Shown: positions 1-9,128, counted from the stretch's first letter. The stretch: 64,000 nt of DNA from Sporosarcina aquimarina (GCF_023715615.1 NZ_JAMBOM010000004.1:124001-188000), one strand, 5' to 3'. A program made the numbers and translations. The notes: a model not told the origin generated them from the sequence alone.

Positions 1-974
1 TGTCGGGTCAAGACATTCAGCGTGGTACGTTTGCACATCGTCATCTTGTTTTGCATGATGAAAAAACAGGGGAAGAATTCGTTCCACTGCATCATATCAG
101 TGATTCAAACGCATCGTTCGTTGCTTACAACAGTCCGTTGACGGAAGCGGGAGTTGTTGGCTATGAATTCGGCTATAATCTAGAAGAAGAGAAGACCGTT
201 ACAATTTGGGAAGCACAATATGGAGATTTCTCCAATATGGCTCAAGTGATGTATGACCAATTTATCTCTTCTAGTAACGCAAAGTGGGGCCAACAATCTG
301 GTTTGATCATGATGTTGCCGCATGGTTACGAAGGGCAAGGTCCAGAACACTCAAGCAGCCGTATCGAGCGTTATTTGCAGCTATGTGCTGAAAACAATTG
401 GACAGTGGCGAACATTTCAAGTGCCGCAAACTACTTCCACGTACTTCGCAGACAAGCGGCAATACTGGGAGATGAAGCGGAACGTCCACTCGTCATTGCA
501 ACACCTAAATCACTACTACGTCATCCACTCGTGGGTGCTGATCTTGCTGATTTGACGGAAGGTCACTTTGAAACAGTACTCGAAGAACCGAATACTGGTA
601 AAAACGTAGAAAGCGTGAAGAAAGTGATTATGACTAGTGGTAAAATGGCAATTGACCTAGCGGAAAAAGTAAAGGGTGGAGAAGGATTTGACCACTTGCA
701 TATTGCACGCGTGGAACAACTATATCCATTCCCATCTGACAAATTAGCTGCTATCATTCAACGATATCCAAACGCCGAAGAAATCGTTTGGGTACAAGAA
801 GAACCGAAGAATATGGGCTCCTGGTCATTCGCACTTCCATATCTATATGAGATTTCTCAAGGTCTCAAAGTGAATTACGTGGGGCGTATTCATCGTGCTA
901 GTCCTTCTGAAGGAAACGGCACAATGCATAAGCTTGAACAGCAGCGAATTATTGAAGAAGCACTTAAAAACTAA
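1..974 (+). CDS. odhA: 2-oxoglutarate dehydrogenase E1 component, C-terminal part (5' end outside window)
   Basis: This is the C-terminal third of the thiamine-diphosphate-dependent E1 subunit (SucA/OdhA), which decarboxylates 2-oxoglutarate and passes the succinyl group to the E2 lipoyl arm in the TCA cycle. The frame is open from base 3 and begins with SGQDIQRGTFAHRH, the conserved E1 segment near the cofactor pocket. It continues through the transketolase-like C-terminal domain with the ending typical of E1 (WVQEEPKNMGSW). The start lies upstream of the window. odhB follows after 48 bp, so the two form the usual odhAB operon. Identity is firm from the family motifs and the neighbour. Confidence 0.96.
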   Translation, partial: SGQDIQRGTFAHRHLVLHDEKTGEEFVPLHHISDSNASFVAYNSPLTEAGVVGYEFGYNLEEEKTVTIWEAQYGDFSNMAQVMYDQFISSSNAKWGQQSGLIMMLPHGYEGQGPEHSSSRIERYLQLCAENNWTVANISSAANYFHVLRRQAAILGDEAERPLVIATPKSLLRHPLVGADLADLTEGHFETVLEEPNTGKNVESVKKVIMTSGKMAIDLAEKVKGGEGFDHLHIARVEQLYPFPSDKLAAIIQRYPNAEEIVWVQEEPKNMGSWSFALPYLYEISQGLKVNYVGRIHRASPSEGNGTMHKLEQQRIIEEALKN

Positions 975-1022
975 CTACAGCAATGACAGAATGATTGAAC
1001 GATATTAGAGGAGGAAATTATT

Positions 1023-2255
1023 GTGGCAGAGATCCGAGTACCTGAACTGGCAGAATCGATTACCGAAGGAACAATTGCAAAATGGCTAAAACAACCAGGT
1101 GAATCAGTAGATAAAGGTGAATTTATCGTTGAACTTGAGACAGACAAAGTAAACGTTGAAGTAATTTCTGAAGAAGCTGGAACGGTTCAAGAGCTAATGG
1201 CGGCTGAAGGCGACACGGTCGAAGTCGGTCAAGTCATTGCAATCGTAGGAGAAGGTTCTGGAGCACCAGCACAGCAGCCAGCTGCGCCCGCTCAACCTGC
1301 ACAAGAACAGCCTGCACCAACAGCATCTGAACCAGTTGCTGCTCAAGCACCTATTGAAGAAACAACTTCAGGAGATCGTTTGATTGCAAGTCCTGCTGCA
1401 CGTAAACTAGCACGTGAAAAAGGAATAAACTTGGCTGATATTTCACCAGTAGATCCAATGGGCCGCGTACGTGTTCAAGACGTGGAAGCACACGGAACTG
1501 CTCCTAAAGCACAGCCTGCTGCACCGGCAGCTAAACAGGAAACAAAAGTGGATGATGGCCGCGTAGAACGCGTAAAAATGAGCCGTCGTCGTCAAACGAT
1601 AGCGAAGCGTTTGCTTGAAGTGAAACAAAACACTGCTATGCTTACAACGTTTAACGAAATCGATATGACCAACGTGATGGAACTTCGTTCACGTAAGAAA
1701 GACGAATTCTTTGATAAGAACGACGTCCGTCTAGGATTCATGTCATTCTTCACAAAAGCTGTTGTAGCAGCACTTAAAAAGTATCCAAATGTCAACTCAG
1801 AGCTTGATGGTGATGAATTGATCATGAAAAACTACTTTGATATCGGTATTGCTGTTTCAACAGAAGGCGGATTGGTTGTACCAAACGTTGTCGATGCAGA
1901 CCGTAAAAACTTCGCGGAAATCGAAGCTACTATCGGGGAACTAGCTAAAAAAGCACGTGATAACAAATTAACACTTGCTGATATGTCAGGTGGTTCTTTC
2001 ACGATCACAAACGGTGGAGTGTTCGGTTCACTTCTATCTACACCAATCCTTAACGGAACTCAAGTTGGTATTCTTGGAATGCACACAATCCAAAAACGTC
2101 CGATTGCTGTCGGTAATAATGTGGAAATTCGTCCTATGATGTACGTTGCGCTTTCTTATGACCACCGTGTCATTGACGGAAAAGATTCGGTTGGTTTCTT
2201 GAAAATGATTAAGGAATTAATCGAAAATCCAGAAGACCTTCTTCTCGGATCATAA
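1023..2255 (+). CDS. odhB: 2-oxoglutarate dehydrogenase E2, dihydrolipoyllysine succinyltransferase
   Basis: E2 core of the 2-oxoglutarate dehydrogenase complex, transferring succinyl from lipoamide to CoA. The N-terminal lipoyl domain (about residues 1-77) has the lipoylated Lys42 in ETDKVNVEV. An Ala/Pro/Gln-rich linker follows, then a peripheral subunit-binding domain (about 122-158), a second Ala/Pro linker, and the catalytic domain ending in DHRVIDGKD, which carries the acyltransferase His and Asp. Length (410 aa) is normal. The start is a GTG behind a strong GAGGAGG site. It lies directly downstream of odhA, and a hairpin after the stop probably ends the operon. Confidence 0.97.
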   Translation: MAEIRVPELAESITEGTIAKWLKQPGESVDKGEFIVELETDKVNVEVISEEAGTVQELMAAEGDTVEVGQVIAIVGEGSGAPAQQPAAPAQPAQEQPAPTASEPVAAQAPIEETTSGDRLIASPAARKLAREKGINLADISPVDPMGRVRVQDVEAHGTAPKAQPAAPAAKQETKVDDGRVERVKMSRRRQTIAKRLLEVKQNTAMLTTFNEIDMTNVMELRSRKKDEFFDKNDVRLGFMSFFTKAVVAALKKYPNVNSELDGDELIMKNYFDIGIAVSTEGGLVVPNVVDADRKNFAEIEATIGELAKKARDNKLTLADMSGGSFTITNGGVFGSLLSTPILNGTQVGILGMHTIQKRPIAVGNNVEIRPMMYVALSYDHRVIDGKDSVGFLKMIKELIENPEDLLLGS

Positions 2256-2268
2256 TAAATAAATGAAA

Positions 2269-2296
2269 CCGTCCGCGTTTTGCGGGCGGATTTACT
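2269..2296 (+). terminator. probable terminator after odhB
   Basis: Stem CCGTCCGC (2269-2276) pairs with GCGGGCGG (2282-2289) over a 5-nt loop and is followed by a short T-rich tract. The T tract is weak, so some read-through into the next small gene is possible. Confidence 0.6.
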
Positions 2297-2331
2297 CTTA
2301 CACTTTTCTAATGGAAGGGCGGGGTCCAAGA

Positions 2332-2532
2332 ATGTCTTCGTTCAAAGAATGGCTTCATGCACCGGCAATCCGGCAAGTCGTCTGCAAACACGCAGACGCT
2401 GAAAAATATTTAGTAACAAACGTTCTCACGCCTGGCAAAACCTATGATGTAAAAAACGAAACAGAAGAATTTCTGTTTGTCGTTGACAACACAGGTAAAG
2501 TTGGCGGCTATTACAAAACATATTTTGAGTGA
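2332..2532 (+). CDS. small conserved Bacillales protein (DUF6501-like)
   Basis: A 66-residue soluble protein without signal peptide or membrane segment. I believe it belongs to the DUF6501 family of short Bacillales proteins, by overall look (MSSFKEW start, GGYYKTYF end), but no catalytic motif is visible and no function is known to me. The ATG at 2332 was chosen because it follows a purine-rich AAGGGCGGGG stretch; an upstream in-frame extension would run through the odhB terminator. It sits between odhB and the MoxR gene with its own downstream terminator, so it is probably a small separate transcript or odhAB read-through. Confidence 0.7.
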   Translation: MSSFKEWLHAPAIRQVVCKHADAEKYLVTNVLTPGKTYDVKNETEEFLFVVDNTGKVGGYYKTYFE

Positions 2533-2566
2533 CATGCAGGTAGCCATACGTAAACACTGATCCATG

Positions 2567-2606
2567 AAACGACCTGATGCTATAATTGCATCAGGTCGTT
2601 TTATAT
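2567..2606 (+). terminator. intrinsic terminator
   Basis: A perfect 14-bp stem AAACGACCTGATGC (2567-2580) with its complement at 2588-2601, loop TATAATT, then TTTATAT. It ends transcription of the small upstream gene; the loop also contains TATAAT. The SD of the following MoxR gene begins only a few bases later. Confidence 0.85.
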
Positions 2607-2624
2607 AGAAGGAGACAAAAAGTC

Positions 2625-3488
2625 ATGAACCCGTTAATCGAACAAACTTTGAAATTGCGTATCAATAGGTCCTATGCAAAAGAAGAGCAATTACTTATTC
2701 AAGAAGGCGGCTATGTTAGTCCTACTCCCAATTTGTTTGAGGATATTCTAATTGCCATATCGTTAAAAAAGCCAATACTTTTGAAAGGCCCCTCTGGTAG
2801 TGGGAAAACCCGTCTTGCTCAGAGTATCTCAGCGTTGTTTCAACAGCCCATGCAAAGCGTCAACTGTTCCGTAGATCTGGATGCTGAAGCGCTGTTAGGT
2901 TTTAAAACGATTGTGACCCAAGACGGTCAAAGTGTTATTGAATTTGTAGATGGTCCAGTTGTGACTGCTATGAAGCATGGTCATATTTTGTATATTGATG
3001 AAATCAACATGGCTAAACCTGAGACCTTGCCGATTTTACATAGTCTTCTGGACCATCGACGTATGCTAACGAATCCCTTTACAGGTGAAGTCATCTTGGC
3101 GCATGAAGATTTTTCAATCGTCTCAGCTATCAATGAAGGGTATATTGGAACATCACCGATGAACGAGGCGCTAAAAAACCGATTTGTATCATTCTCCATT
3201 CCGTACTTGGAGGCGGAGCAATTACGTGCTGTCTTGGAAATTGCAGTTCCCGAAGCGAAAGCATCAGTTGTAGATACGATAATGAATCTTTCAGAGGATC
3301 TGTCCAAACAAGCGGCTAACGGATTACTAGCTGACGAAGCAGCTTCTGTAAGGAGTCTCATCGATGCCCTTCAACTCGCTGTCCACATGCCTGTAGATCG
3401 AGCTGTAACCTATGCGATCGCTGAACTTTTGGAAGATAAAATGGAGCGGGATCTCGTGAACGAATTGACAGCTACTTGGGTGAAATGA
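2625..3488 (+). CDS. yojN: MoxR-type AAA+ ATPase (YojN/NorQ-like)
   Basis: AAA+ ATPase of the MoxR group, thought to act as a chaperone with a VWA partner protein. Walker A GPSGSGKT is at residues 55-62 and Walker B ILYIDEIN starts at about 121; the following INEGYIGTSPMNEALKNRF segment fits sensor 1 and the arginine finger. The start ATG 2625 follows AGAAGGAGAC. The downstream VWA-domain gene begins 10 bp after the stop, so they form an operon, as MoxR-VWA pairs usually do and as yojN/yojO do next to odhAB in Bacillus subtilis. The substrate is unknown; a NorQ-like role in metalloenzyme maturation is only inference. Confidence 0.88.
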   Translation: MNPLIEQTLKLRINRSYAKEEQLLIQEGGYVSPTPNLFEDILIAISLKKPILLKGPSGSGKTRLAQSISALFQQPMQSVNCSVDLDAEALLGFKTIVTQDGQSVIEFVDGPVVTAMKHGHILYIDEINMAKPETLPILHSLLDHRRMLTNPFTGEVILAHEDFSIVSAINEGYIGTSPMNEALKNRFVSFSIPYLEAEQLRAVLEIAVPEAKASVVDTIMNLSEDLSKQAANGLLADEAASVRSLIDALQLAVHMPVDRAVTYAIAELLEDKMERDLVNELTATWVK

Positions 3489-3497
3489 GGGATCGTG

Positions 3498-5402
3498 ATG
3501 GATAAGGTCAATCGATTCATACAGTTTAATGATGAATCCGTTGAAACACGAAAAATTCTGCTTTATGAAAGAATTGCACAGTCGTTAGCAAATGCACCTT
3601 ATGTGAAAATAACGGAGCGTCAATTAATCGAGTATCAGCCAAAGGATGCAGCTCTCGCAATGAGTGTGTTTTGGAGACATCGTTCAGAACAGGTAACGCA
3701 TTTGGGGCGTCTTTCGGATATCTATCTCCTTGCGGCAGGTTTCTATCGACACTTTAACTTAGCAGCTTGGAAAGCGTTCACATGGGATATGAAGTCCAGT
3801 CTCTATCCTAAATTAGCAGGACAACTAGTAATGATGCTCGAAGAATTTAGATTAATGGAGTCCATTCAAAAGACACGCGTCGGGACGCAGAAAGCTTTTA
3901 AAATGCGCAGTGAAGTTTACGTAGAGTTCCATAGGGATCGACTCTTGTCAAACGTACAGCGGGGATTCGAATCGGATGCGTTAGTTAACCAATTATTTTT
4001 AGATATTCATACGGGGATGACAGCTTCAGCTCACAATTCGTTCGATCATCTTCCGATGGATCGTATCCGGCAAATTGTACAAGGTGCTTATGAATTAGAA
4101 AACACGGAACACAGTGGATATTTAGCAAAAAGGATTATAGAACTGGTAGAAGAGCAACTGACTGGGGACATAGTACTTCCCTTATACACATTCGGAGAGA
4201 CTTTCGAGGATGGCCGAGTGATGAATACAGATGTGAGAGCTATGTCAGATCCAAAAGAATTAGAGGACCAGGTAGTGAAAGAAACAATAGAAGAGGAATT
4301 TCGCACATGGCATCAAGAGACAAAAGATGAAAAGGGGACTCATCTTGAATTCGAGCTCCAACAAGGAACACAAGGAGTTGCAGATGGTTCGAATTCAAGC
4401 CCTGGAGAAGATGATGTAGAAGTCCAGCAGTTTGGAATAGGAAAATCCGAAGGGAATGATAAGGAGAGGCTTCAGAAACAAGAAGCCGTCCTTTCCGGGG
4501 ACAAAAAAGAAAAAATTTCCTCTAATGCGGGTACCGATTACGGTCCATCACACACACAAGTCACGTTTAGAACAACTAAAATGCCTAAAACGGAAGAGCC
4601 GGCATCATCAAAACTGCTAAATGACTGGAGAAACAATCATTTACCAATTGTTCGCGCACTAGTTACTGAGATGCAAAAAAGATTGGAGCGAAAAAAACAG
4701 CAAAAGCGTGAGAACTTAACGAAAGGACGACTTTCTTCTAAGTTAACCACCATGCTGACACATGAACGGCCGAAACCATTCTATCGAAAACAAGCACCTT
4801 CACCCGAGATCGATGCCGTATTCGGATTACTCGTAGATGGATCGGCTTCCATGATCGACAAAGTAGAGGAAACAAAAGAAGCAGTTGTTCTTTTTCATGA
4901 TGTGTTACGCAAACTTCATGTATCCCATGAAATTACTTCGTATTACGAAGATGCGTTTGAAGCAACGAAAGACGAGCAACCGAATTTTTTCGAAGTCATG
5001 CATACATTCGAGGAAACACATCTCGATAGCGGGCCCGCAATTATGAATTTTGAAGCACATGAAGATAACCGCGACGGGTTTGCGATTAGGTGGATGGCGA
5101 ACCGTCTTGCTGAACGGAATGAACACCATAAATTTCTACTGGTATTCTCGGACGGGGAACCATCAGCATTCGGATACGATCGTAACGGTATTGTCGATAC
5201 AGCGGAGGCTGTTTGGGAAACAGAGAAGCGGGGGATATCTGTCGTGCATTTATTTTTATCCTCCCAACAACCGACGGTAGAACAGAAAGAGCTGTTTGCT
5301 ACAATGTTTGGGAACAAAACGGCGGCTTCAGATTCAGTGGAGGATTTCGCTAGCCAGACCCTTCGTATACTTAGAAAGTTGCTTGCAATTGCAGCTCAAT
5401 GA
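3498..5402 (+). CDS. yojO: VWA-domain protein, MoxR partner (YojO/NorD-like)
   Basis: Large (634 aa) partner of the preceding MoxR ATPase. The N-terminal part is helical and of unknown fold. The middle (about residues 260-370) is acidic and Gln/Ser-rich, probably disordered. The C-terminal third is a von Willebrand A domain with the metal-binding MIDAS motif DGSAS at about residue 447. The ATG at 3498 is preferred over GTG 3495 because of spacing from GAGGGATC. It ends inside a bidirectional terminator shared with the convergent telA gene. It is presumed cytoplasmic, acting with the ATPase in assembly or remodelling of an unidentified protein complex. Confidence 0.85.
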   Translation: MDKVNRFIQFNDESVETRKILLYERIAQSLANAPYVKITERQLIEYQPKDAALAMSVFWRHRSEQVTHLGRLSDIYLLAAGFYRHFNLAAWKAFTWDMKSSLYPKLAGQLVMMLEEFRLMESIQKTRVGTQKAFKMRSEVYVEFHRDRLLSNVQRGFESDALVNQLFLDIHTGMTASAHNSFDHLPMDRIRQIVQGAYELENTEHSGYLAKRIIELVEEQLTGDIVLPLYTFGETFEDGRVMNTDVRAMSDPKELEDQVVKETIEEEFRTWHQETKDEKGTHLEFELQQGTQGVADGSNSSPGEDDVEVQQFGIGKSEGNDKERLQKQEAVLSGDKKEKISSNAGTDYGPSHTQVTFRTTKMPKTEEPASSKLLNDWRNNHLPIVRALVTEMQKRLERKKQQKRENLTKGRLSSKLTTMLTHERPKPFYRKQAPSPEIDAVFGLLVDGSASMIDKVEETKEAVVLFHDVLRKLHVSHEITSYYEDAFEATKDEQPNFFEVMHTFEETHLDSGPAIMNFEAHEDNRDGFAIRWMANRLAERNEHHKFLLVFSDGEPSAFGYDRNGIVDTAEAVWETEKRGISVVHLFLSSQQPTVEQKELFATMFGNKTAASDSVEDFASQTLRILRKLLAIAAQ

Positions 5403-5447
5403 AAAAACGCAAAACCCCCTTATAACGGGCGGTTTTGCGTTTTTTCA
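5402..5447. terminator. bidirectional terminator between yojO and telA
   Basis: A 15-bp perfect stem: AAAAAACGCAAAACC at 5402-5416 pairs with 5431-5445. It gives T runs on both strands. The last codons of the minus-strand telA gene lie inside the stem-loop. Confidence 0.92.
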
Positions 5448-6616
5448 TGAATATTGAGAAGACGTTGTTTTAGCTCTTCTTCCATTCTACCAATTTCTCG
5501 CTCTGCTTCTTTTCTCTTCACCCGTCCATCTGCCTGAATCACAAGAGTTTCCTCAATTGTTTGGATTAAGTTTTCTTGCGTTTTTTTCAACGTATCAATT
5601 TCAATAATGCCACGTTCGTTTTCTTTTGCAGTTTCAATTGAATTCAATTTTAACATCTCAGAATTACGAAGCAGAAGATCATTTGTTGTCTTCGTTACAA
5701 GCCGTTGAGATTCTACAGCTTTCTTCTGGCGATTTAGAGTGAGTGCAATCGCAATTTGGTTTTTCCATAATGGGATTGAGGTCATGATCGATGATTGAAT
5801 CTTTTCAGCTAGTGTTTGGTTCGTTTGCTGGATCATGCGAATCTGAGGTGCACTTTGGATCGTCAATTGACGGGATAATTGTAGATCATATAATCGCTTT
5901 TCCAAGCGATCTAAAAACTGACTCATATCATTTACTTCTTGAATTGCCATTTGATCATTAGAATTTTGAGCATCTGCACGCATCTGAGGGATTGTTACGT
6001 TGGCGAGTTCGTCACGTTTGATTTCGGCTGCGGCAATATAGACGTTCAGTGCTTGAAAATAGGTCTTGTTCTGCTCATATAGATTATCGAGCATCTGAAC
6101 GTCCTCGATTAACCCTCGCTTCGAGTGTTCCAGTTGTACACCGATACGGTCAATTTGTGTACTTAGTTTTTGATACTTTGTCATCATTTCTTGAATAGAA
6201 CGGGATGCTTTATTGAAAAGGCGGCTCAAGCCAGTCTTTTTCTTTTCTGAAAGGTCATCAGGATCGATTTCAGATAGCTTTCCCATCAAATCGTTTAAGA
6301 CATCTCCAACCGGGCCAATGTCCTTACTTTGAACGTGGTCCAACATTTTATGGGAAAAACGGGACAGTTCGTTTTGTGCTGTAGCTCCGTAGGTTAAAAT
6401 TGCTTCATAATCACCCACAGGAATTTGTTCTGCGAGTTCCTTAGCTTTATGCTGTTCCTCAGGTGATAGACGATCTATTAGTGCGACTGAAGCATTGTTT
6501 TCAGTTTGCTCTGTTTGCATTTCTTTAGGGAGCATCGGTTCACTTCTGTCAAACGGACTACTAAGTAAATCATCAAACGATTTTACGTCATTATTGATTG
6601 GCTGATTTTCGGTCAT
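5420..6616 (-). CDS. TelA family protein (toxic anion resistance, YaaN-like)
   Basis: Member of the TelA/YaaN family, named for tellurite resistance in plasmid systems but mostly of unknown cellular role; related proteins are linked to envelope stress and resistance to membrane-active agents. The 398-aa protein is almost wholly helical and charged, with long coiled-coil stretches and conserved segments such as MLDNLYEQNKTYFQ and PLWKNQIAIAL, typical of the family. No signal peptide or membrane span is seen. Its start overlaps the end of the upstream xpaC gene by 26 bp, so translation is coupled. The family assignment is strong; the biochemical function is not known. Confidence 0.88.
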   Translation of the reverse strand: MTENQPINNDVKSFDDLLSSPFDRSEPMLPKEMQTEQTENNASVALIDRLSPEEQHKAKELAEQIPVGDYEAILTYGATAQNELSRFSHKMLDHVQSKDIGPVGDVLNDLMGKLSEIDPDDLSEKKKTGLSRLFNKASRSIQEMMTKYQKLSTQIDRIGVQLEHSKRGLIEDVQMLDNLYEQNKTYFQALNVYIAAAEIKRDELANVTIPQMRADAQNSNDQMAIQEVNDMSQFLDRLEKRLYDLQLSRQLTIQSAPQIRMIQQTNQTLAEKIQSSIMTSIPLWKNQIAIALTLNRQKKAVESQRLVTKTTNDLLLRNSEMLKLNSIETAKENERGIIEIDTLKKTQENLIQTIEETLVIQADGRVKRKEAEREIGRMEEELKQRLLNIHEKTQNRPL

Positions 6617-7265
6617 CTAGCGGTTCCCCTTTCGTGTTCGGCAAAGCTTTTTTACGTGCCATTGTAATATCTACATAGTCGAGTTCAAGTTGCAGCGCTG
6701 CTAAATCAGTTGCTAGGGCATCCTGCAAATCATTTTCCAACTGATGGGTAACATCGGTAATCGTTTCTCGAGTATGCTGTAGCGCAATGCGAACTTCTTT
6801 TTCTTTTAGTTGCTGATTAGCTAGTAGTGCGTATTTAGAAGTCAGTTCAACTGCAGAGTCAAGATGTGCATAGAAGAACTGTTCGGTTTGATAAAATTTC
6901 TTTGGATCGTTGCGTACAATCGCGAGCACTTTTCTAGATAGATTACTCAGCTCATATACTTGACGAAAAGCCTGAACCGAGCGAACCTGTCCATATAGAC
7001 TATTCAACTTTTTAATTTTTTGCTTAGCTTCATAAAGTTGTAATTCAATATGTCGATATTCAGAACGTGTCATTCCGAGTTCTTTCACTGATGAGCTGAG
7101 TTGGACTTGTTTAATGGCAAAAGTACCTCCAAGATACATCGCGATGAGAATCCCTGTTGCTGCAAAAAAAGGAATACCAGTTCCAAGCAGTAAAAAGAGG
7201 TATGTTCCAAAACTGACGGGCGCCACGATGAAGTGCCGCATAAAAAACTGTTTGACTTTTTTCAT
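6591..7265 (-). CDS. xpaC: XpaC family membrane protein
   Basis: XpaC family (named for hydrolysis of 5-bromo-4-chloroindolyl phosphate). The 224-aa protein has a hydrophobic hairpin of two membrane segments at about residues 12-52, followed by a helical cytoplasmic domain rich in Lys and Gln. It is the first gene of an xpaC-telA operon, the same order as xpaC-yaaN in B. subtilis. The start ATG at 7265 has AAGGAGG about 11 nt upstream. The family name describes a phenotype rather than a proven enzyme, so the real role, perhaps membrane stress together with TelA, remains inferred. Confidence 0.85.
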   Translation of the reverse strand: MKKVKQFFMRHFIVAPVSFGTYLFLLLGTGIPFFAATGILIAMYLGGTFAIKQVQLSSSVKELGMTRSEYRHIELQLYEAKQKIKKLNSLYGQVRSVQAFRQVYELSNLSRKVLAIVRNDPKKFYQTEQFFYAHLDSAVELTSKYALLANQQLKEKEVRIALQHTRETITDVTHQLENDLQDALATDLAALQLELDYVDITMARKKALPNTKGEPLDDRKSANQ

Positions 7266-7471
7266 CTTCGGTCAGCCCTCCTTATCGTTAGTATATATAT
7301 CTTTATTACGTATGAGTGGCGTAAAAGTTTCATCGAACCACTAATCTCTCTTTAGTATACCGTATTAGACTCATTCAGACGAACATTTGAAATGAAGATT
7401 AGTACAGTTTGCTTGGAAAAACTTTAAGTGCTTTGTATAATTGTCAACTGTATAGGAAAAGAGGGTTTAGC

Positions 7472-7777
7472 ATGTACACAGTAATTTATATGAAAGCGGA
7501 TTATGAACCTTGGTGGATGTTTGAAGGATGGGAAGAGATGGTTCGTTTAAGAAAATCTTTTGAAGAATTGGACGAAGCGATAGCATTTGCACATTCACTA
7601 ATGGATGAAATGAGAGGCTGTTTTTCAAAAGAAAAAACTCGTAAAGGGGCTTTTACCGCTTTTTGGAATCCTGGTGAAAGAACGTACTGTGATGGATGTG
7701 ACGATGATATGCAATTGTATCACGGAGTCTTTTTATTGAAGGACAACGAAGCTATTTCCTTTGTCACAGAAAAATAA
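7472..7777 (+). CDS. DUF1033 family protein
   Basis: A 101-aa protein with the DUF1033 signature at its N-terminus (MYTVIYMKADYEPWWMFEGW), seen across Bacillales and lactic acid bacteria; function unknown. It is acidic, cytoplasmic, and has a CDGCDDDMQ segment near the end. The start ATG 7472 follows an AAAGAGGG site; longer in-frame starts upstream lack one. It stands alone between the divergent xpaC operon and the cold-shock gene, with the strong cold-shock promoter beginning only about 25 bp after its stop. Confidence 0.8.
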   Translation: MYTVIYMKADYEPWWMFEGWEEMVRLRKSFEELDEAIAFAHSLMDEMRGCFSKEKTRKGAFTAFWNPGERTYCDGCDDDMQLYHGVFLLKDNEAISFVTEK

Positions 7778-7800
7778 TTAGAATATTTCATAAGGTTTAT

Positions 7801-7828
7801 TTGACATTTTAAAGTGGTATGGTATAGT
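7801..7828 (+). promoter_or_regulatory. sigma-A promoter of the cold-shock gene
   Basis: TTGACA (7801-7806), 16-bp spacer, TATAGT (7823-7828) with an extended -10 TGG just before it. It drives a transcript with a leader of about 145 nt before the csp start codon, the long leader being typical of cold-shock genes. Confidence 0.8.
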
Positions 7829-7868
7829 AGTACTAAGGTTAATAGCAAGTGCTCGCGACGAGAAACGT

Positions 7869-7935
7869 ATTCACGTATTACAAAAAGTGATCGGCGACGT
7901 CGGTACTTTTTGTAATACGTGAATTTTCTTTTTTG
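7869..7935 (+). promoter_or_regulatory. 20-bp leader hairpin with T tract (attenuator candidate) upstream of csp
   Basis: Bases 7869-7888 and 7905-7924 form a perfect 20-bp inverted repeat around a 16-nt loop that itself contains the palindrome CGACGTCG. The stem is followed by TTTTCTTTTTT, so it has the form of an intrinsic terminator inside the 5' leader. The SD (GGAGG, near 7968) lies about 45 nt downstream. It may be an attenuator or a temperature-responsive element; the mechanism is inference. Confidence 0.7.
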
Positions 7936-7980
7936 TAGCAAGTTCATGTATTAGCAATTATTATTTGGAGGTTTTCATTT

Positions 7981-8181
7981 ATGAAACAAGGTACAGTTAA
8001 GTGGTTCAACGCAGAAAAAGGTTTCGGTTTCATCGAGGTTGACGGAGAAGACGACGTATTCGTACACTTCTCAGCAATCCAAGGCGAAGGATTCAAATCT
8101 TTGGACGAAGGCCAGCAGGTTGAGTTCGAAATCGTAGAAGGTAACCGCGGTCTACAAGCTGCTAACGTTACGAAACTCTAA
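7981..8181 (+). CDS. cold-shock protein (CspB/CspD type)
   Basis: A 66-aa single-domain cold-shock protein, an OB-fold RNA/ssDNA chaperone. RNP1 (KGFGFIEV) and RNP2 (VFVHF) are intact, as are the surface aromatic residues. The start ATG has TTGGAGG eight bases upstream. Codon use (many AAC, GGT, GAA) fits a highly expressed gene. It has its own strong promoter, a long structured leader and a downstream terminator, so it is monocistronic. Which of the several csp paralogues it corresponds to cannot be decided from the window. Confidence 0.97.
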   Translation: MKQGTVKWFNAEKGFGFIEVDGEDDVFVHFSAIQGEGFKSLDEGQQVEFEIVEGNRGLQAANVTKL

Positions 8182-8189
8182 TAACACAA

Positions 8190-8228
8190 AAAAGGGAACC
8201 CGCGCAAATGGTGGGTTCTATTTTTTTG
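8190..8228. terminator. terminator after csp, shared with the convergent lipoprotein gene
   Basis: Stem GAACCCGC (8196-8203) with GTGGGTTC (8211-8218) followed by ATTTTTTT; an A run on the left side gives T residues on the minus strand too. Confidence 0.85.
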
Positions 8229-8235
8229 TTTTGTT

Positions 8236-8979
8236 TTAGGGTTTTGTAACAGATTCCATCGACGAAGTGACATGCATATCTGCTTGACCTTTTGCAGTCA
8301 TGACGGATTCCCGTTTGACTTCTCCAAAACCTTCAACAAAATATTTTCGATTCGTATAATTATCACCTTTTTCCTCAATTACAATCGCATGATCGAACTT
8401 TTTATAAGGAGTTTCAACCATAGCGTCTGTATCTACAATTGTCCATTTCCCAAAAGTAGCCCCTTTTTTAAAAGGTTTCTGTAAATAAACGCCTGTCACT
8501 TCCATCTTTTTAAGTTCAGCAACGGGCGGTGCATTTTCTTCCATATCAACATGTTTTTCCTCTAATGTTAGAATTCGATCTTTCTCCACTTTGTATACCT
8601 TTCTTAATAGAGCGCCTCCATTGTTCTCATATATCATTACATACTCCTCGTATGGATGATATACCTGAATATTCAGCTCCGCATACTCATTTCCTTTGCC
8701 TTCATAATGCGCTTTTGAACTGTCTGGTAGCAAATAGTCAAGCATTGCTGGGTCTTTGACTTCGCCATTCGGATCATCCAGTTCTTCCACGCCATCATCA
8801 TCATGATCCTTATCTTTTATTTCACCACCGGCATCCGAGTCGTTTTTTTCAACAGGACTCTGTTCGCCGCTGTTCCCAGAATTATCAGGTGCCGTAACGT
8901 CTTCGCCATTCAGTTTGGAGCAAGCGGAGACGACGAGTAGACTAATGAGTAAAAAAAGCATAAATTTAAAATTCTTCAT
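8236..8979 (-). CDS. putative lipoprotein of unknown function
   Basis: A 247-aa secreted lipoprotein. The N-terminus has a Lys-containing n-region, a hydrophobic core and the lipobox VVSAC, so the mature protein begins at Cys and is membrane-anchored outside the cell. A highly acidic, Asp/Glu/Gly-rich linker (about residues 25-65) follows, then a mostly beta domain with charged segments. The ATG at 8979 was chosen because AAGGAG lies 9 bases upstream. I do not recognise the domain. It is monocistronic, convergent with the cold-shock gene. Confidence 0.75.
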   Translation of the reverse strand: MKNFKFMLFLLISLLVVSACSKLNGEDVTAPDNSGNSGEQSPVEKNDSDAGGEIKDKDHDDDGVEELDDPNGEVKDPAMLDYLLPDSSKAHYEGKGNEYAELNIQVYHPYEEYVMIYENNGGALLRKVYKVEKDRILTLEEKHVDMEENAPPVAELKKMEVTGVYLQKPFKKGATFGKWTIVDTDAMVETPYKKFDHAIVIEEKGDNYTNRKYFVEGFGEVKRESVMTAKGQADMHVTSSMESVTKP

Positions 8980-9064
8980 AGTCAACCACTCCTTTTCCAA
9001 ATAGTATGACCGATTTCAAGAAAAGTATGTGCCGTTTAAGTCGTTATCCTTATTGTAAAGAATA

Positions 9065-9098
9065 TCAAAAAAGCAACTGCTTATAATAGCAGTTGCCC
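9065..9098 (-). terminator. terminator of the ABC-F gene
   Basis: GCAACTGC (9073-9080) and GCAGTTGC (9089-9096) form an 8-bp stem; on the minus strand it is followed by TTTTTT (complement of 9067-9072), about 30 bp after the ABC-F stop codon. Confidence 0.85.
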
Positions 9099-9128
9099 TT
9101 TGTTGTAAAGCCTTTGTGTTCGTTAAAA

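Noticed and set aside
2981..3361. 126-codon ORF on the minus strand inside the MoxR gene.
   Set aside because: Antisense shadow; the plus-strand gene has Walker A/B motifs and a clear SD.
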